Origin: Aquificaceae bacterium
Lineage (GTDB): Bacteria; Aquificota; Aquificia; Aquificales; Aquificaceae
Length of the DNA stretch: 8,871 nt
Assembly (NCBI GenBank): GCA_027014185.1
Contig: JALWEK010000078.1
Location: forward strand, 3,998-12,868
Direction of reading: 5' to 3'
Shown here one piece after another: positions 6,336-8,871 of the stretch; within the stretch, counting starts at the first letter, position 1, and each line of letters begins with the position of its first letter. A model generated the notes under the pieces. The model was not told where the DNA came from and made no database searches. It saw nothing but the letters and a program-made list of their open reading frames with translations. The position numbers and the translations under genes are program-made.

Positions 6336-6350
6336 TTTAATTCTTAGTAA

Positions 6351-6356
6351 AGGAGG
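6351..6356 (+). promoter_or_regulatory. Shine-Dalgarno sequence that fixes the hfq start
   Basis: AGGAGG lies 7 nt before the ATG at 6364. An out-of-frame ATG at 6360 is only 3 nt away from it, and the in-frame ATG at 6373 would be 16 nt away, so 6364 is the best start. Confidence 0.7.
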
Positions 6357-6363
6357 TAGATGG

Positions 6364-6576
6364 ATGTATCCTATGGAGAAGGAGACGAACATACAGGACG
6401 AGCTTCTCGATAGCTTCAAGGCCAAGGAGTCTGTGGTTACCGTTTACCTGACGAGGGGAAACAGGATAACGGGTAAGATACTCAATCACGACAAGTACAC
6501 CATACTCCTGGACGTGGATGGACAACCCAACCTCATATACAAGCACGCGGTGAGCACCATAGTGGAGGGTAAATGA
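6364..6576 (+). CDS. hfq: RNA chaperone Hfq
   Basis: Hfq forms a hexameric Sm-like ring that binds small RNAs and mRNAs and helps them pair. The protein is 70 aa. The N-terminal helix NIQDELLDSF (Gln11-Asp12 match the proximal-site QD of E. coli Hfq) is followed by the Sm1 strands (VTVYLTRGNRITGKI...DKYTILL) and the diagnostic Sm2 motif YKHAVSTI at about 59-66. It ends almost directly after the Sm core, with no C-terminal tail. Some positions differ from well-studied Hfq: the arginine-rich rim RRER of E. coli aligns with KAKE, the usual NG turn is RG, and the FD pair is HD. The identity is still clear from YKHA and the conserved neighbour. Its stop overlaps the hflX start as ATGA, so the two are co-transcribed and probably translationally coupled. 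Confidence 0.95.
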   Translation: MYPMEKETNIQDELLDSFKAKESVVTVYLTRGNRITGKILNHDKYTILLDVDGQPNLIYKHAVSTIVEGK

Positions 6577-7700
6577 AGGCCATCCTCGTCGGCATATGGA
6601 ACAGGGAGGTAACGAGGGAAGAGGCCAAGGACTCGATAAGGGAACTCAAGGGGCTCGTCGAGGCCCTGGGTGGTGTAAGCGTAGGCTACGTCCTCCAAAA
6701 GAGGAACAAACCTGACGTAAGGTACTTCGTTGGAGCCGGAAAGGCGAATCAGCTGAAGGAGGTTGCAAAGGGAACGGGCGCCGACGCAGTTATATTCGAC
6801 GACTTCCTCACCCCATCCCAGGTTAAGAACCTGGAAAAGCTTCTGGGAAGGACGGTTCTGGACAGGACGGATCTGGTAATAGAGATATTCTCCAGGAGGG
6901 CCAAAAGCAAGGAGGCCAAGCTCCAGGTGGAGCTGGCGAGGCTAACCCACGAGCTTCCAAGGCTGTACGGTAAGGGAAAACAGCTCTCTAGGCTCGGGGG
7001 TGGTATAGGAACGAGGGGTCCCGGTGAGCAGGAGGCGGAGATAAGGAGGAGGTTGATAAAGAAGAGGATCTACCAGATAAGGGAGGAACTCGAAGAGATA
7101 AAGAGGATGAGGAGGCACCAGAGGAAGAGGAGAGCTGAGGGCAACGTGGTGAAGGTGGCCCTCGTGGGATACACGAACGCCGGAAAGTCAACCCTCCTTA
7201 AGGCCCTCACAGGAAGGGATACCTTCGTAGCGGACATGCTCTTCGCCACGCTCGACACGAAGACCTCCTCGAGGGTGATCTCACCCGAGCTCAAGCTTCT
7301 CTTTACAGACACCGTGGGCTTTATAAAGAAGCTCCCGCCTGAGCTGATCGAGTCCTTCAAGGCCACTCTGGAAGAGGTTACCGAGGCGGACCTCATACTG
7401 CACGTGGTGGACATATCCGACGACAGATGGCTCGACTATATCCACACGGTCAAGGAGGTCCTGAAGGAGCTTGGAGCGGATGAGAAGCCCGTTATATACG
7501 TTCTGAACAAGGCCGACAGGATAGTTGATAGTGAGGAAGAGATCAGACATCTACCCCATACGGCGTTCGTGGAGGGACCCTCGGTCATAGTTTCCGCCGA
7601 GAGGAGATGGGGACTTGGGAACTTGATCGATACTTTGAAAGAATACGGAGAGAAAGTTCTGGAAAATAGCCTAGTAGAAGAGGCTAAGCCCTACCATTAG
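6573..7700 (+). CDS. hflX: Ribosome-associated GTPase HflX
   Basis: HflX binds the 50S subunit and in several bacteria splits stalled or stressed 70S ribosomes. The protein is 375 aa and complete. The N-terminal HflX domain (about 1-160) includes the family signature GGGIGTRGPGE at 142-152, followed by a charged coiled-coil linker (160-190). The G domain has GYTNAGKS (G1, 199-206), a LFATLDT switch region, DTVGFI (G3, 246-251), NKAD (G4, 312-315) and an SAERRWG G5 segment (341-347). The C-terminal region is short, so this is one of the compact forms of the family. The start codon overlaps the hfq stop (ATGA at 6573-6576), a gene order also seen in proteobacteria. The last 30 nt overlap the end of the convergent permease gene on the other strand. 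Confidence 0.98.
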   Translation: MKAILVGIWNREVTREEAKDSIRELKGLVEALGGVSVGYVLQKRNKPDVRYFVGAGKANQLKEVAKGTGADAVIFDDFLTPSQVKNLEKLLGRTVLDRTDLVIEIFSRRAKSKEAKLQVELARLTHELPRLYGKGKQLSRLGGGIGTRGPGEQEAEIRRRLIKKRIYQIREELEEIKRMRRHQRKRRAEGNVVKVALVGYTNAGKSTLLKALTGRDTFVADMLFATLDTKTSSRVISPELKLLFTDTVGFIKKLPPELIESFKATLEEVTEADLILHVVDISDDRWLDYIHTVKEVLKELGADEKPVIYVLNKADRIVDSEEEIRHLPHTAFVEGPSVIVSAERRWGLGNLIDTLKEYGEKVLENSLVEEAKPYH

Positions 7701-8871
7701 AACGATTATGAAGAGTACGGTCATACCTCCCCCCGCCTTAACGTAGTCTATCGTCCTGTAACCCCCTGGCCTCATTATCAAAGCGTTGACCTGATGGGTA
7801 GGTATGACGAAGGTGTTGGAGGCCGAAACTCCCACCACCAGGGCGGCTAGCCTCGGATCGGCCCCTATGTCCATAGCCATGTCCACCGAGAGCGGAACCA
7901 GAAGGACCGTAGCTCCCACGTTAGATACCACGAGGGTGAAGAAGGAGGTAAGGAGAGCTATCAGTAGGTAGAGCGTGAAGGGCGTGAGGTTCTCTATGCT
8001 CGAAACTATGGACTTTGCGAGGAACTCGGCGGTCCCAGTTTCCTGGAAGGCTATACCCAGAGGGAGGAGCCCGGCTAGGAGGAACACGGTCATCCAGTCC
8101 ACCGACTGGTAGGCCTCGTCCACGCTCAGGACCTTGGTCAGTATCATCCCGAGCGCACCTGTAAGCAGGGCTATCGAGAGCTTCACGTTCAGGGCAACTA
8201 TCATGAAGAGGGCTACTCCGAACCAAAAGAGGGCCCACTTCGCCTTCTCAGGCCTCATTATCTCACCCTTTATCTCTGTCGAAAAGGCGAAGACGTTCCT
8301 GTTCTTAAGCTCAAGGAGCTTGTCCCACTTTCCGAACAAGAGCAAAGCATCGCCGGGCATCAGCTCCATATCCGAGAACCCTGCGTATATGACCTCGCCC
8401 CTTCTAACCAGAGCCACGGGGTTCACCTCGTATCTCCTCCTGAAGTGAACCTCCCTAAGGGTCCTTCCAACCAGCTCCGATCTCGGGGTTATAATCCCCT
8501 CCACCAGGCCCGCGTTCACGTTCGAGAGGTCATCCGCGAACTCCTCGAGCTCGTCCTTGAGTATCAGCCCCAGTTCCTTCGCGAACCTCTCCACCGTATC
8601 GGGGCAGCCTATAACGGCTATGTCGTCCGAGGGTTCTATGAACTCCTCCCTGTGAGGGGCGAAGTTCTTGTGCCTCGTTTTCCTGTGGTAAACGGCAACT
8701 ATCGTGACCTGATACTTCCTACGTGCGTCTATCTCCTCCACGGTCCTCCTCTGGAAGTTCACCGGTACGTGAAGCTCGTAGAGACCGCATATCTTGTCGT
8801 AGGTCTGGGCGAGATCCGGGGGTATAAACTTCCCTTCGTCTTCCCTCCTCTCAACCTTAGGGAGTATGAAC
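7671..8871 (-). CDS. SLC13-type permease with internal RCK_C (TrkA-C) domains, C-terminal 399 residues; N-terminus beyond the window
   Basis: The minus-strand frame is open to the right edge. Continuing it past the GTG at 8762-8760 adds 36 residues that fit the family (FILPK at the end of a membrane span, then a linker, then LYELHVP), so that GTG is not the start. In the visible part, residues about 30-105 form one RCK_C domain (LYELHVP...VAVYHRK...IEPSDDIAVIG) and about 115-190 a second (GLVEGIITPRSELVG...LMPGDALLLFG). RCK_C domains are presumed cytoplasmic ligand-sensing modules. Residues about 205-399 hold the second transmembrane half, with the re-entrant-type segments VSNVGAT (about 315-321) and SASNTFVIPTHQVNALI (about 349-365). 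This arrangement, two RCK_C domains between two membrane halves, is typical of bacterial SLC13/ArsB-superfamily anion permeases (for sulfate, dicarboxylates and similar). The substrate cannot be told from this part. Confidence 0.88.
   Translation of the reverse strand, partial: FILPKVERREDEGKFIPPDLAQTYDKICGLYELHVPVNFQRRTVEEIDARRKYQVTIVAVYHRKTRHKNFAPHREEFIEPSDDIAVIGCPDTVERFAKELGLILKDELEEFADDLSNVNAGLVEGIITPRSELVGRTLREVHFRRRYEVNPVALVRRGEVIYAGFSDMELMPGDALLLFGKWDKLLELKNRNVFAFSTEIKGEIMRPEKAKWALFWFGVALFMIVALNVKLSIALLTGALGMILTKVLSVDEAYQSVDWMTVFLLAGLLPLGIAFQETGTAEFLAKSIVSSIENLTPFTLYLLIALLTSFFTLVVSNVGATVLLVPLSVDMAMDIGADPRLAALVVGVSASNTFVIPTHQVNALIMRPGGYRTIDYVKAGGGMTVLFIIVLMVGLSLFY

Noticed and set aside
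7690..7720. Rho-independent terminator between hflX and the permease gene
   Set aside because: The two genes overlap, and I see no GC-rich hairpin followed by a T-run on either strand near the ends.
8760..8762. GTG as the start of the permease gene
   Set aside because: The frame stays open to the window edge, and the 36 added residues contain the beginning of the RCK_C domain, so the true start lies outside.

Overview
The window looks like chromosomal core-type DNA from a thermophilic, probably hyperthermophilic, bacterium. Genes are tightly packed. Arginine is often AGG/AGA and isoleucine often ATA, the proteins are rich in Lys and Glu, and overall G+C looks close to one half by eye. This style fits Aquificota (Aquificaceae or Desulfurobacteriaceae), but that placement is an inference from composition and gene content. 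I see no insertion sequence, prophage, CRISPR array, tRNA, rRNA or long repeat.

Layout. Positions 1-6276 hold one co-oriented minus-strand series of eight genes. In transcription order these are an unrecognised 303-aa protein, a 68-aa helical protein, an HD-domain (SAMHD1/dGTPase-like) phosphohydrolase, a membrane transglutaminase-like protein of the TgpA type, an ArsR-family repressor, thioredoxin, a membrane-anchored PilZ protein, and the GTPase Der, which runs off the left edge. Spacing is tight, and several start/stop signals touch or overlap. An AT-rich 46-bp gap upstream of arsR carries a plausible promoter and operator, so arsR-trxA (perhaps also PilZ-der) may be a separately regulated unit. 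Positions 6364-7700 on the plus strand carry hfq and hflX, joined by an ATGA overlap. From 7671 to the right edge, on the minus strand, lies the C-terminal part of an SLC13-type permease with inserted RCK_C (TrkA-C) domains. It converges on hflX with a 30-bp antisense overlap.

How the genes may work together. hfq-hflX is a well-known conserved pairing of an RNA chaperone with a ribosome-associated GTPase. Der is a second ribosome-assembly GTPase. arsR-trxA suggests thiol-, sulfur- or metal-responsive control of a thioredoxin. The PilZ protein suggests cyclic-di-GMP signalling at the membrane. The transglutaminase-like protein and HD hydrolase overlap but have no obvious shared pathway. The 87-bp divergent region between the 303-aa gene and hfq appears to hold two back-to-back promoters that share one self-complementary TTGCAA box.

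No clearly new defence or mobile system is visible. The points most worth a second look are the 88-nt overlap between the 303-aa and 68-aa genes (possible frameshift), the candidate ArsR operator, the shared -35 box with a possibly leaderless transcript, and an Hfq with an altered rim.
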